A DNA stretch of 64,000 nt from Cryptomeria japonica (GCF_030272615.1 NC_081411.1:181124977-181188976), one strand, 5' to 3'. Positions 9,676-21,955 are shown, numbered from the stretch's first letter. The notes: generated by a model from the sequence alone, not told the origin. A program made the numbers and translations.

Positions 9676-12295
9676 GAACTAGTTATTGACCAAGATGTGT
9701 GAGACTAAATGAAAATGGAAAGAGTATGGAAGACCAAGAGTTGGATGGAATGTGAATGAATCTAAAGTGTACTTGCAATGTCCAAAGTGTAAGACCAAGT
9801 ATGTATGTAGTAGAGTAGGTGTGGCTTCCAAAGAGATGATAGTTTCTCTTGAAGAGGTAAGTTGACCTTGACTCTAAGTAAGACCAAATGAGACCCAAAG
9901 GTGATAGACCTTGATGAGGGACCATTTTGCAAAATGTTGTTGTATGTAATGTGTTGACAAAGTAAGATGAGGACAAGCAAGTGACCTTTTGACTCAAGTT
10001 TAGACAAATGTGAATGTAATGTAAGGTGTAAAGCAATGATGGACTTTGTGAGACCCAAAAATATGTTGAATGCTAGATGAAAACCTGGAGAAATAACTTA
10101 GGAAGCTCAAGAATTCTAAAACTAATTGCTCTTGTTTGTTGGACTGTAAATTTTTCCCAATACTAAACACAGATGTGTTTGTATACTTCATATACACGGT
10201 TCTAAAACCTGAGTGCAATTTTTCCAATTTGTGAAGTTGTTGTTGTGACCAGATCTAAATTTGTTTGACTATTTTTCGTGACAAGAGGACACAATGTTGA
10301 TGAGGACTCAATGTTTACAAGTGTTTAGTCTCAAAATGACTCAAAAAAAAGTGTGTTGTTTGATGTAAAAAATGTTTTGCATACACTTGAAGACACAAAA
10401 GACACAATGTTTTGATGTTTGGTCTTGAATGTTTGATTGTTCAAAATAAGCCAAGCACAACTCTTTTGGCTGGCTAGGACAATAGTTGTTGATCGCACAT
10501 GGGGTTTTCCCCAAGGCTACGCTATTCAGAGCGGATACTTAGATGCTTGACCCCACTGGCTCCACCCTTGGCACTCACTTCTCCAGGGAAGCCAAGCATC
10601 AGTCCCCATGAAAACTCCTAGTGGTGAACTTTGTATCTCTACTAAGAACAGTATGTGTGTGGGTCGCTCCAGAGGTCTAACCTTCTGACCCAACAACTAG
10701 AAGGATTTTGGCTTTCTAAAACAAAAAGGTGCTAGTAAGGGCATCCACTCATGTGGCCACACATGCGGCACTTTCAGCTCTGTAAATATAGAAGGCTCCC
10801 AGCCAGTAGGGGTTACGCCCTACAACTGATCAAATAAATTTGATCAAACAGGTTTATGGGGAGACATAGTGTCAGTATGAACTAATCAGCACATGTTACC
10901 CATGGCTTTCACCATGGATACAATTATTTATAGTGGTTCGGAAGAGGTGGGTTTTAATCACTACCACTTGGGTCATTCTCTCCTCACTAGTAGTCCTAAT
11001 GACCACACGGGGAGATAGGACCTCTAGAGATTAAACAAAAAGAGCCTATTGCCCAAGACACAAAAGACAATGGTTCAATTTTAGTGCACCAATTGAAGTG
11101 TTTGGTAATCTATGAAGACAAGACACACAATAACGATAAAAAACCCTTTCCCAAATTTTGCAACAAAGTTTTGTTAGTAGTTTTTCAATAATACCCCTCC
11201 TGCAAGCACACAAGTTAGGTAAATTTTAGATCCAAAAGACTTTGTGAAACAAAGGGCCATCAACAATGCATTTTTTGACAAATTCAAAGATCTGATTCAT
11301 CATAAAAAAAATACCACATGTAAAATTTCAAGAAATTTCTAGAAATGTAAGAAAATCCAAAAAATTTGCTAATTTGCTCCAAAAATTATTTTTTATGAAA
11401 AATCATAAAAAATTCATATAAAATGCAAAATTTATCCAAAAAATCTGAAATTTTCATTGGACACTCCTGATGGTCTTCCAAACCTGCATAAAACACTTTC
11501 TGCAAAAAATCCAAGCAGTTTGTGAGATATGAGCAAAATAACAAAAAACCCTAATTTTCAAAGATCCAATTTTTTAGGAATGATTTTGCATCAAATGTAA
11601 AATCACAAAGAACAGATCTTGTGTATAATTCTGAGAGCTTTCTAAAAATGTAAGAAAATCTGAAAAATTTGCTAATTTTCTCTCAAAATTATTTTTTTAT
11701 GAAAATACATAAACAATTCATAGAAATTTCAAATATCCTCCAGAAAATATGAGTTTTGTATTGAGCACCTTTGATAATTTTCTTGACCTGCAAAAAAATT
11801 TGATGCCAAAATACAAAATAGTTTGTGAGATATGATCAAAATAATGAGAAACCCTAATTTTTAAAGATCCAATTTTTGAGGAAATATTTTGCATCAAAAT
11901 TAAAATCATAAAGAACGAATCATGTGTATAAATCAAAGAGCTTTCCAAAAATATAAGAAAATTTGAAAAATTTGCTCATTTGCTCTCAAAATTATTTTTT
12001 TATGAAAATTCATAAATAATTCATAGAAAATTCAAATATGCTCCAAAATATCTGAATTTTGGATTGCGAGCTCTTGATACTGTCCCAAACTTGCAAAAAA
12101 TGTTTGATGCAAAAATTCCAAGTTGTTTGTGAGATTGGATCAAATCTCTCCAAGATCTTGATCTTGTGTCCAAAACCCTAGCTACACAAGGTTATTCTCC
12201 AAATTGTTTTACAAAACAACAATATAGGGTTAGAAAAAACTGTAAAAAAAAACACAGATCTAACAAAAATCCAAGTCCCACTGGGCATGCTCAAA
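9676..12295 (-). other. Tat 5' leader (2.6 kb, non-coding)
   Basis: Lies between the 5' LTR and the gag start. I see no coding signal. Bases 10440-11050 are richer in G and C than the neighbourhood and may be structured. Bases 11290-12150 are a tandem array listed separately. Next to the LTR (12265-12295) is the string cccactgggcatgctcaaa; I cannot match it to a canonical TGG-starting primer binding site, so the PBS is unresolved. Confidence 0.6.
11290..12150. repeat. Tandem array, about 303-bp unit, about 2.7 copies, in Tat leader
   Basis: The same series of landmarks recurs three times: aagaaaat near 11348, 11651 and 11953, each followed by aaaatttgct, attatttttt and atgaaaa, and after the first two by ccctaattttcaaagatcc or a variant. 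Spacing is about 303 bp. Unit similarity is obvious but far from perfect, so the array is old. Confidence 0.8.
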
Positions 12296-13112
12296 TGTTT
12301 ATGATGAAAGTGGATAACAACAATATTGAAAGACTAAATGCATTCAACCACAAAACCCTAGCCTAACAAAAACAAAGATCCACCATAACATATGAAGATT
12401 ACCTAAGACAATGCAAATCAAATGAAATCAGAAAGATTATACCATCACATGTTCAATAGGGTTTGGATCTCCATTCTTCCTATCTCCATTGATCTCGCTT
12501 GATATATTTGCTCTCAGATTTTATGTGTGCACAAGAGCTCAACAAAGAACAGAAATGTGGTTGCAAGTAGGCTTGATCGCATATGAAAGTTCGAAAGCGT
12601 AGTCGGGTCAGATCAGGTTGATTAGCTAATTAGAATGATTCAAATAGATTGATTAGGGTTGATAATGAAGGAAGCATCCCCTTATATAGAAGACACTATA
12701 AGAAATGGAGGGATAAGATTGAGAGGTGTAAAAGATAAATGGTCGGCTATGATTAGAGAGTAGGTAGAAGAAATAAGAAAATAATAATAGGGTAGGTAGT
12801 GTAGGAATTAAGAGACGAATGACATGTGTCATGGGTAGAAAAGGCTAATGAATTAATTAAATAAATAAAGATTTATTTAATTAATAGAAGAAGTGGGATC
12901 AATTAAATAAATAAGATATTTATTTAATTTAGGAAAAAGGATAATTTAAATAAATAAATGTATTTATTTAAATGAGAAATATGGCTAGAAGAGGCTAAAT
13001 GAATTAATTAAATAAATAAATATTTATTTAATTAATAGAATAATTAGGTTTAAAATAATTAAATAAATAAAGATGTTTCTTTAATTAGACATGACAATTT
13101 TAGGTGTCTACA
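12296..13112 (-). repeat. Tat element 5' LTR
   Basis: Plus-strand start tgtttatgatgaaagtgg and end taggtgtctaca; 817 bp. Same AT palindrome series (about 12850-13085) as the other LTR. Small indels distinguish the two. Confidence 0.9.
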
Positions 13113-13117
13113 CATAT
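13113..13117. repeat. Target site duplication catat, right copy
   Basis: Identical to 3450-3454; it ends the nested Tat insertion and restarts the copia A protease frame. Confidence 0.9.
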
Positions 13118-14785
13118 GACTAGAGATAAAGGGAAATTTTTGTCTCTACAAGAATACAATGGCGGTCAAGTCAGATTTGGAGATAGAAACAAGGGAGTTA
13201 TGACAAGAAGAAAACTAGCAAATGAAGAGGTATGTCTTATTTCTCAAGTTGAACCAGCAACTGTTATTGAAGCTTGTAAGGATAAACATTGGTTAAAGGC
13301 TATGGAAGATGAATTATATTAGATAGAGAAAAATGAAACTTGGTCTTTAGTTCCCCAGCCTAAAAATAAGAATGTTATTGGAACTAAATTGGTTTCTAGG
13401 AACAAGTTGAATGAGGATGGTCAAGTTATAAGGAACAAGGCTATATTGGTTTGTAAAGGTTATTCTCAAATGGAAGGAATTGATTATGGTGAGACATTTG
13501 CACCTGTAGCTAGAATTGAAGCTGTTAGACTACTTCTTGCCTATGCAGCTTATAAGAACTATAAGGTTTATCAAATTGATGTTAAATGTGCATTTTTGAA
13601 TGGTGAGCTTGAGGAAGAATTTTACATTGAGCAACATGATGGATTTTCACTGGTAGATGATAAAGATATGGTTCACATATTGAAGAAAGCTTTATATGGT
13701 TTGAAACAAGCTCCTAGAGCTTGGTATGCAAGGTTGGATAAATATTTTTTGAAGCTTGGTTTTACTAAAGACAATGCTAATAGTAATTTATATTATAAGA
13801 TCATTGATAATAATATTCTAATTATTGAAGTATTTGTTGATGATATCATTTTTGGAGGAGAAGATAAAATGTGCATGGAATTTGCTAACAACATAACAAA
13901 TGAATTTGAAATGTCCATGATTGGTGAGAAGAATTTTTTTTAGGTTTGCAGATTACTTAAATTGACTAAGGCATTTTTATCTATCAAACTAAGTATCTGA
14001 GGGAATTGTTGAAGAAGTTTGGTATGGAGAATTCCAAACTGGTAAGTACTCCTATGGCTACAAGTGAGAAATTATCTATCAAGGATACTTCTATAATGGT
14101 AAATCTGACAAGGTTTTAGTCTATGATTGGTGGTCTGTTATATCTAATTCAAACTAGACCTAATATTATGAAGGCAGAAATTATTGTTTCAAGATATCAA
14201 AGTAATCCTAAAGAAAATCATGAATGTGTAGTAAAGAGGATATTCTGGTATTTGCAAGGAACAACATAATATAGTTTATGGTATTCCAGAAATGATGATT
14301 TCAGTTTATGTGCATATATTGACTTAGATTGGGCAGGTGATACTAATGATAGGAAGAGCACTTCTGGTGGAACTTTCTTTCTTGGAAAGAAACTATCTTC
14401 ATGGATCAACAAAAAATAGTCATGCATTTCTTTATCTACCGCAAAAGCTGAGTATGTTGTAGCAACAACTAATTGCACTCAAGTCTTGTGGATGAAGCAA
14501 ATGTTGAAGGATATCAGGGTAAATTGTAGTGAATTGGTAGTTATCTACTGTGATAACTCTACAGTTATTGACATGTCTAAGAATCTGGTATTTCAGTCTA
14601 AGACTAAGCATATTTCAATAAAGTATAACTTTCTAAAGGACAAGATTGAAGCAAAGGTAGTCAAGTTGGTTTATGTGAACACTAAAGAACAGATTGTAGA
14701 CATATTCACTAAACTATTGTCTAAGGAATCATTTGAGTATTTGAGAGAAAGGTTATGGGTTTCTAGCCCTCTGATAGAGACTTGA
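13118..14785 (+). pseudogene. Copia A protease remnant fused to RT and RNase H (integrase deleted)
   Basis: The protease resumes with TRDKGKFLSLQEYNGGQVRF and jumps at about 13175-13182 to the pre-RT linker (NKGVMTRRKLANEEVCLISQ), skipping integrase. RT follows: [60 protein letters not shown], and the active site FVDDIIFGG near 13831-13857, with both Asp kept. RNase H continues to KESFEYLRERLWV and a stop at about 14783. Interrupted by TAG codons and frame changes near 13320, 13940 and 14270-14420. It retained catalytic RT residues but could not integrate. Confidence 0.85.
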
Positions 14786-15115
14786 TTGATGAATTTTGCC
14801 ATCAGTCTGACATGCATTATCAGAGATACTATTCATTCCGACACTAATGAGTGGCACTACTACTCAAGGGGGGTAGTCACCTTTGAGATTCATAGGTTTA
14901 TATCATTGCTTTGATATTTTTGTCAGATTTCTGGCATTGCTGTTAAAGGGGGAGTGATAGTAATGTGAAAAATCATTCAAAACCTTACAAAGATATCATT
15001 CATAGGGGGAGAGATATTGATTGTTGGTTGTCTTCCATAGGAGACTTGTTTGGTATTTCTTGGTACTTAGATGTTTTTCACATCTAGTGTTGCCATCAAT
15101 GCCAAAGGGGGAGAT
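14786..15115 (+). promoter_or_regulatory. Copia A 3' untranslated region with polypurine tract
   Basis: Non-coding; ends with gccaaagggggagat at 15101-15115, immediately before the LTR start. The same 15-base tract precedes the LTRs of copias B and C and of element F. Confidence 0.8.
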
Positions 15116-16399
15116 TGTTGGCATTATGGATGAATTGATTATGTGTTGCATTGATGTTTTGTCATTGATGTCAACACTAGCTATTATGATTGGTTACTGA
15201 CAGACAAGTTTTGGTTACCAGTAGAAGATCTAGTGTTACCAGCAGAAGAGATTATTTGTTGGACACTTCCTGTATATTTGGATTAGTGAAGTATATTTGA
15301 TTTCATGTGTTATATGCTCCATGAGAATGTTTTGGTTAGTTGGTATTGGCTTGGTAATTGGATGCTATCATACACTTTGGTAAACCCTTACTGACACTAG
15401 TTTAAGGCTTTACCAGTAGAGCTTTCCTTGAGGAATTGTGACATGATGCACAATTGGTATTGGTGGAGCTTCTTCATGGATTTCAAGATGCTAAAGATGT
15501 TCTTTGATCATGCTTCTACTGCTTGATAAAATTGCTTCGGCATGGTGGACCTAGAATAGGACTGGTACCTATCTAGGTTATGGGTTGGTATCATGCTAAT
15601 GTGTTCTCTACATGTTACTGGGATGTTTTGAGATGATTTATGGATTAGTTATTGTTGTTCTGATCTTAAACCGACATGGCATATCATTTTAAAAAATAAT
15701 TATGTAATCATATTATTGTAATATCCTTGGGTGGTCGACCTAATTGGTTTTAGGCCTTAGCGTTTGTATAAATAAGAGGTTCAAACTCTTTGTAGGGTAT
15801 TGTAGTTATTGGAAAGGTCATGGTTAAGGAATGTAATGTGTGAATATTGTAATATCATTTAGGCATACGAGTTGGTCGATCATTGGTGATCAAATTGGAT
15901 TCAGAAGAGGATTTAGTCCTCTGACATTGAGTTTAATCAAGACTGTAATTGGGCATGGTAGATGCTATTTTTGGAAATTTACTCTATTGGATTATTGTCC
16001 ATTTATCCTAAGATGGTTGTAGCCTCTTTGTAGTCAGTGAGACTCTTTTGTAATGAGCACTATGCTCTAGGAAATGTGCCTTCCTGCAAGTGCAGTCCCC
16101 TCATTGTAATAAATACTTTATGCAGAAGTATCATTTGACTGTGGGTAGGCTTCCAACCATGGTTTTTCCCTTTCCGATTTTTCCACGTACATATCATGGT
16201 GTTATGTGGTATGGTTTCTTTGTATTGCTTATCTGTTTAATTGTTAAGTTGTATTGTTTACCGGTATCTATCCCTATCGGTGTCTCTATGTGCTTTACCA
16301 ATACTTGATTTGTTTAAGTTTTTATTGTGGATTAAAATTTATAATCTGTTAACAACTGATTCACTCCCCCCTCTCAGTTTTTCACCAATTATCCTAACA
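15116..16399 (+). repeat. Copia A 3' LTR
   Basis: 1284 bp, from tgttggcattatgg to caccaattatcctaaca. The start matches the minus-strand LTR of copia B (60094-58831). Likely TATA box TATAAATA at 15767-15774, followed by an (a+g)-rich leader. Confidence 0.85.
15767..15774 (+). promoter_or_regulatory. Putative TATA box in copia A LTR
   Basis: tataaata within gtttgtataaataagagg, about 650 bp into the LTR, the usual place for the U3/R boundary. Motif only. Confidence 0.5.
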
Positions 16400-16438
16400 G
16401 TAATCGCCTACATTCCTCATTCTTTACGTGATAATATA

Positions 16439-16443
16439 CATGT
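16439..16443. repeat. TSD catgt of chromovirus D, left
   Basis: Identical to 32696-32700. Confidence 0.85.
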
Positions 16444-18073
16444 TGATGCAGGGGCACTTAACAGTTTTGTTGAGTCTGTTTCAAGGATGTTGGAATCATA
16501 TTCTTAGCTTTTTCATAAGGCCAAGAGGCCATTGAGTATGTGCTCAAATTATTGTAAGGGCCCTAAGAGTCTTTGTTTTGCCAATGTTGGCATGTGAGCT
16601 CTTAAGGGTGCCAAGTAGAACACTTGCTAGGATAAGTTGTTTTTGGGTTAATGTAGGTTGGTTGGTGTTATTTTGAGTTTTTATAGGTCATGTGAGTCAC
16701 TTGGAAGTGACCAAGCTAGGAGTTGAACATACTTGTTCAACCAAGGAAAAATTTGCAAAATTTGCAAAATTTTCTCATAATAAGTTCGCAACATTTTCAC
16801 CAAACCTTGTACACCAATGGCTAGTTGGTCGTCACAATTGGTTGTAAGAATGTGTAACTACTCCAAGGCCATTATAAGATTTGGAAAGGCTGAAGAGAAT
16901 TGATTGTTGAATATTTGAGGCAAATACACAAGTTTGGTTTCTCCATTTGGTGTGTTCTTCTGAGTTATGACATGTTCTTTGCATGTTTGTACAACTTCTA
17001 CGGGTTGATAATTCTAGAAAGGGGACATGGATTTCTAGATTGGTGTCTTACCTTCATTTTTGTTTTGGTTTTAAGACTTGAAGTGTTGTATTTTGTAATT
17101 TATCTTGATTTTGTTCCAAGTGGGTGCAAAAGTCCTAAAAACCAGGGTCTTGAGAGCACAATGGCTCCAACCTAACATTCCATGGTGGATACAACTCTAA
17201 AACCTTGTGGAATGTTAGGTTTAAATATATTTTATGTTTTATTTTGGGTTTTGAGACAAGGGAAGCTAAACCGGAGATTTTCCACCATACCCTAGGCTGG
17301 GCACGTTGAGTTTCCAAGAATAAGGTAACAAGGGTAACATGCCCCAATTGGGTGAATTTGGTGGATGGAGGTGAAAGATATTTGGATTGGAATTCCTTAT
17401 GGAAGCACATACCTAAAACTAACATCATTTCACTTAGGCAATAGGACTGTTGAAGGTGTTTGAACAAATCCCTACTTTTAGGCCTAGGAAGGGGCAATTA
17501 GGCCTACTTAGCCCTATAAGGGTTAGATATGTTAGCGACAAAACCAACCTCCAGTTTTGAGGTATTGTATGTAACCCCAAAAAGGATGTTTGGAATGCCA
17601 ATGTGTTCATAGGATTTTTAAGGAAGATTGGCAGATAATCATAGAATACCCCACTCGCAGGGCTACTAGAATTAGGTCTTCTATTAGGCCTAAAAGTGTA
17701 GTTTTTTTGTGAATCTTGGGATTGGTATATACTAGAGCCCTTGGGGTAGGATTATGATTGGGAACCCATAAAAATTCATCCATCCTTGTGTGATTAATGT
17801 GGGGATTGAAGATCCTATAGTAGAGGGGTTGAACTCTTAGGTTGAGTGTGAAAGGGAGTTAGAAAACAAGGTCTCCTAAGCAAGAGTATGGAACTCGCAA
17901 AAGATAAAGTGCTTATCCTAGTCTAAGGATCTTGGGAAGGTCAGAGAGGGTAAGTCCTGGAGTCCCTTGGAGGGTGTGGGTATGTGGAAACATTGGATGG
18001 TTCTTGGAGGACCCTGAGTAGATTCATTGGAAAAATGCCACATAAGAGGTTGAGTTCAATTATCTCGACATCA
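16444..18073 (+). repeat. Chromovirus D 5' LTR
   Basis: 1630 bp, TG...CA. Aligns end to end with 30132-32695 once the solo LTR and its flanking duplication are removed. Confidence 0.9.
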
Positions 18074-18076
18074 GAT

Positions 18077-18088
18077 TGGTATGAGAGC
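18077..18088 (+). promoter_or_regulatory. Primer binding site of chromovirus D (initiator Met tRNA type)
   Basis: tggtatgagagc, three bases after the LTR; one mismatch from the common plant tggtatcagagc. Confidence 0.75.
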
Positions 18089-18147
18089 CAATCGATTGAA
18101 AAAAGTTGTGTATGTGATACCCAAAGGTAGAGTCAAAAGCCAACATC

Positions 18148-19310
18148 ATGATACCAAAGAAAATGACCCAAGAGGCCATTTGAAAGTTGGTCCAAGATAT
18201 ACTTACCAAATCCCATGTGCAAGAAACCAATAAAGGTAAGGGAAAAATCACTGGATGGGGTGATGAAACTGATAATGAAGATGTAGATGTGATAGGAATG
18301 ATAATAGAAAAGAAGGAGTTGGAAAAAGATCAGTAGATCTTCTTAGATGCCCTCAAGTCACTCAACAAAGATAACATATAAGGCTTACCTATCTACAATG
18401 GAAGCCTAAATGGAGAAGAGTTATTGGATTGGATAAAAGACTTGAAGAATCATTTTGAATACAAAGATGTTGCAGAAGAAAAGAGGGTCAACTTGGCCAA
18501 GACAAGATTTAAGGGATCAACCCTAGTATGGTGGAACATGATGCAAGAGGAAAGAGAACAAACAAGGAGGAAGAAGATCATCTCTTTGGAGCAAATGAAG
18601 ATTAGGATCAAAACTCAATTCCTACCTATAGACTATGAGGTACAAATGCACAATAAGTTGCAGAATTTGAAACAGAGAAAAATGGATGTGAGTACATGTA
18701 CAAAAGAGTTCAAAAAACTTACCTTAAGGGCTAGGAAGAAAGAGGAAGAAGTGGAGAATTTTTTGAGGTACTTAAATGGCCTTAGACAAAACATTCAAGA
18801 TGATATCAGCATGATAGCACCTGACATAGTCGATAAACTCTTCCAGTTAGGCTTGAGAGCAGAGGATAAGATCAAAAGAAAATGTTAGCATAACCAAAAG
18901 GGAAGAGGTGGCAGAGGTTTGAGAGGAAGAGGCACCTTTGGAAGAGGTTGTAACCCCAATAAAAATGAAGAAGGAAATCATTCAGAGAAAAATGGTGATA
19001 ATATTAGCAAAGGAGGATAGTTTGTAGGCAACTCTAGAGGGAGGAATAACTATAGAGGTAGATTTGGCAATTTAGGAAGAGGAACCACTGTCTTCACTAG
19101 CAAATGCTACCATTGTAACCAAGTGGGGCATACCATGAGCCGGTGTCTTGAAAAGACTTCAAGCTCTCACATGGGAGAAAGGAGAACTCAATTGGTGCAA
19201 GAAGAATATTGTCAAACTGTTACCTCACTAATCAGCAAGGTTGGACCAGTCCTAGATGGAGAGAGTGTGATGCTAAGAAGGACTTTGTTGAACGTACCAT
19301 AGTCCAAAGA
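18148..19310 (+). pseudogene. Chromovirus D gag
   Basis: ATG 18148 (MIPKKMTQEA...) is the first ATG after the PBS that is in frame with the gag domain. The domain lies at about 18390-18890: GLPIYNGSLNGEELLDWIKD, NHFEYKDVAEEKRVNLAKTR, LVWWNMMQEERE, MHNKLQNLKQRKMDVSTCTK and FLRYLNGLRQNIQDDIS. Then an Arg/Gly-rich stretch and one zinc knuckle CYHCNQVGHTMSRC at about 19105-19146. Premature stops include TGA near 18181, TAG near 18334, TAA near 18379, TAG near 18886 and TAG near 19018; the frame is otherwise kept. Confidence 0.85.
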
Positions 19311-19739
19311 ACCTATGTAAAGGAAAACACTTTTCAAAACCACTTTTAGGTCCCATGATAATATCTGTAAGTTTTAGTGGATTCAGTGTCTACTGAGAAT
19401 ATTGTAGCAGTTGAGATGGTAGACAAACTAAAGTTGAAAAGGTTGCCACATACCACCCCCTATAAGGTGTCCTGGTTGAGTAAGGGTCAACATGTTCTTG
19501 TAGATGAGCAATCTTGGGTTGATTTTGAAATAGGAGATTATAAGGATAGGGTGTTATGTGACATATTTCCCATGGATGCATGCCACCTTCTGTTGGGATA
19601 CCCTTGGCAGTTTGATGTCAAAGTGATACATGATGGGGAGAAGAATTCCTATGTTATCACCAAGGAGGGTAGGAATTTTCTAATAGATCCCTTATTGATC
19701 AAGGTGAAGAAAGACATGTTAGATCAAGTGTTATGTTGA
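19311..19739 (+). pseudogene. Chromovirus D protease
   Basis: Frame shifted relative to gag. Retropepsin signs: LVDSVSTENIVAVEMVDKLK (the normal active-site DSG is DSV here, a damaging Gly-to-Val change), LPHTTPYKVSWLSKGQHVLV, then DIFPMDACHLLLGYPWQFDV. Ends at a TGA about 20 bp before the next coding frame. Confidence 0.8.
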
Positions 19740-19756
19740 TTAGTGGGAAATAATTC

Positions 19757-20387
19757 TTGAAGTTGTTGAATCATGGAGGGAACCAACGATGTTCTCTCAT
19801 AGTGAAACCCAAAGAAGAGACAAAGGCTAAAACCAAACCAGTGATACCTCAAGAGTTGTGGACCTTGCTAGACTGGTACAAAGACATAGTTGTCAATGAG
19901 ATACCAGATGCTTTACCCCCTATGATAGATGTTAACCATCTGATAAAACTCATCCCTGGTTCAACTTTTCCAAACAAGTCTTCTTATAAGATGACACCTA
20001 CTCAAAATGAGGAAATAGCAAAGAAAGTGCAGGATTTACTAGATAAAGGGTTGATAAAGAAGATTTTAAGTCCATGTGCAGTGCCTATTGTTTTTGCACC
20101 TTAGAAAGATGGAAAGTGGAGGATGTGCACTAATTCAAGGGCCATTAATAAAATTACAATTAAATACCAGTTAACAATGCCAAGGATTGAGGATCTAATG
20201 GACTACCTAGGTGGGGCTTGCTAGTTTTCTAAGGTGGATGTCAAATCAAGTTATCATCAAATTAGGATCAGACCTGATGATGAATGGAAGACATTGTTTA
20301 AGAAAAACAAAGGGCTAAATGAATGGTTGGTGATGCCCATTGGCCTCACAAATATACCTAGCACCTTCATGAGGCTCATGAATGAAG
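19757..20387 (+). pseudogene. Chromovirus D reverse transcriptase, N-terminal part
   Basis: Pre-RT and RT fingers/palm: SPCAVPIVFAP, a [63 protein letters not shown]. It stops within NEV at 20387, where copia C is inserted; the same codon is completed at 27812. Stops at about 20102 and 20222 (TAG). Confidence 0.9.
20383..20387. repeat. TSD tgaag of copia C, left
   Basis: Identical to 27808-27812; lies inside the RT gene of chromovirus D. Confidence 0.95.
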
Positions 20388-21884
20388 TGTTGGCATATGT
20401 GCAGAGTTTGATGACATGATGATATTGTATGTTGTCATTGATGTCAATAAGCTGAAGTATGAACCAGTACATTGAATAAAGAAACCAGCAAGTGAACCGG
20501 TATGGTGGTATGAAGTAAACCAGTATAATGATGTGAGCCAGTATATGCAAAATGGTGAACTGGTATGTTGGAATGTGAACCGGTGTCGAGGATTCATTTG
20601 ATATGACTACCGGTTGGTAGTCTCAGTTTCAGGGTTTCTGGTTCATGCATTTCAAGTCTGTTTGATTCGATCGATGACATCCTGTGATGGGTTAGCATTG
20701 AAATGAAGATCTGATTATGTTGACATGTCAGCCTTGTGCACATGAAGAGTTTCCTTAAGGATCTTGCATGAAGAAGATTGATCCTATCTACCTCGGGAAT
20801 GTGCGAAGTCTTTGTAAATGGTGGAGAATGCGTGATGGGTTATCAACTCCTAGAATGGTGAAGAACGATCGATAGAGAGCGTCTTGAGATTTTTTCAAGA
20901 TTGTTTTATTCTATGCAATGTGTTTGAATGGTCAGGGTTGGACCGACTGTATAGATAACCTAAATGTTTAGGGTTTAGGGTTTATGCTACTGACCTATCT
21001 ATTTCTTATAAGGTCAATGATGATTCACATTTTGGGGTTGTTGGCAAATGTTATGCATGTATCCAAGTGAAGAGATACTTGATTCTTGCCAGACCAGAGC
21101 AGTGAGTAGAAATCTACAGAGTGTGATTGCAGAAGAAAAGGAACTGAAATGGATCTGTCTTGGCATTGAGTGCTGTTATCAGATCAGTGTATTACCTGTT
21201 GACTTCTAACCATTTCAGCAATTGGAAAATCCCTTTACTGGGTAGCTTTAAAAGGCTCTTTATAAATCCTTTAACAAGGTGACTTAAAATCATTGAGTTC
21301 TTAAAATCCTCTGACAAGGTAACCTTTACAAGGTTTTAACCTCTAACCAGGTATTTAGTCATCCCTTAACTGGGTGATCCCTAGCAGGATTGGTTCCAAA
21401 CAGAACCCGTTGTAGAGTCCTTAACTAGACAAGGCTCCTAACAAAGAAGACTTCAGAAGAGTTCAAGACCAACTTGTGGGTATTCATCCCCACCGTGGTT
21501 TTTCCCAGTTGGGTTTCCATGTGAAAAAATATCAGTGTGTCATGTGTGATGCTTTTTCATGTGATGATTAGTATTTTATGTTAAGTGGTAATGCATGTTG
21601 ATCTAGTGGTCATTATATTTCTGATGATGTATTACTTGCATATGCATATGGGTGAAATGGAAATGAGATATTATGTGTGGTGAAGATCTTAGTGTTACCG
21701 GTTTATGTCTTTCACAGTCATACTATGTTTACCAATAGTGCCCTATTTTAGATCAGTGATACTGTTTACCAGCTAGTATAGTCTTTGCAATTCAAGTGGT
21801 TGTTTGGGAAAGGTTTTTGTCTATACTGATTCATCCCCCCCTCTCAGTATTTGTTGAGTATTTATTGTTCATCATTATTCATCA
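20388..21884 (+). repeat. Copia C 5' LTR
   Basis: 1497 bp, from tgttggcatatgtgcag to attattcatca. Matches 26310-27807 throughout, with scattered substitutions that are mostly transitions by eye. Confidence 0.95.
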
Positions 21885-21886
21885 AT

Positions 21887-21898
21887 TGGTATTAGAGC
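21887..21898 (+). promoter_or_regulatory. Primer binding site of copia C
   Basis: tggtattagagc, two bases after the LTR; one transition from tggtatcagagc. Confidence 0.85.
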
Positions 21899-21955
21899 AT
21901 CCTCCAGGTCCTCTATGTTGTAAGCTTAACCACTTGAGGGAAAGATCCTATTCTA

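Larger units (their letters stand above)
3455..13112 (-). mobile_element. Nested Tat-lineage Ty3/gypsy element, gag-protease only, with antisense PMD gene
   Basis: It is bounded by two LTRs of 813 and 817 bp in the same orientation and by a perfect 5-bp TSD, 9658 bp in all. A purine tract on the minus strand just inside the left LTR, plus minus-strand gag and protease, set the orientation. In element order: 5' LTR 13112-12296, long leader, gag, CCHC-like motif, protease, deletion junction at 6781/6782, spacer, antisense PMD gene, 42-bp repeat array, PPT, 3' LTR. RT, RNase H and integrase are absent, so it could move only in trans. Confidence 0.9.
3028..16399 (+). mobile_element. Ty1/copia element A, 5'-truncated, interrupted by Tat element
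   Basis: Coding pieces at 3028-3454 and 13118-14785 and one LTR at 15116-16399 belong to a single copia element. The protease is cut exactly at a 5-bp target duplication (catat) flanking the nested Tat element. The 5' LTR and most of gag are missing: homology to copia B begins near 3030. Integrase has been lost by internal deletion. A and B (minus strand, 58831-64000) are the same family, with near-identical LTR starts, gag zinc knuckle and RNase H end. Confidence 0.85.

Noticed and set aside
12265..12295. cccactgggcatgctcaaa next to the Tat 5' LTR as a primer binding site
   Set aside because: Its complement does not start with TGG and I cannot match it to a tRNA 3' end with confidence; left as unresolved.
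16400..16438. Short unique stretch between copia A and chromovirus D as a gene or regulatory site
   Set aside because: 39 bp only; it is residual target DNA between two insertions, with no motif.
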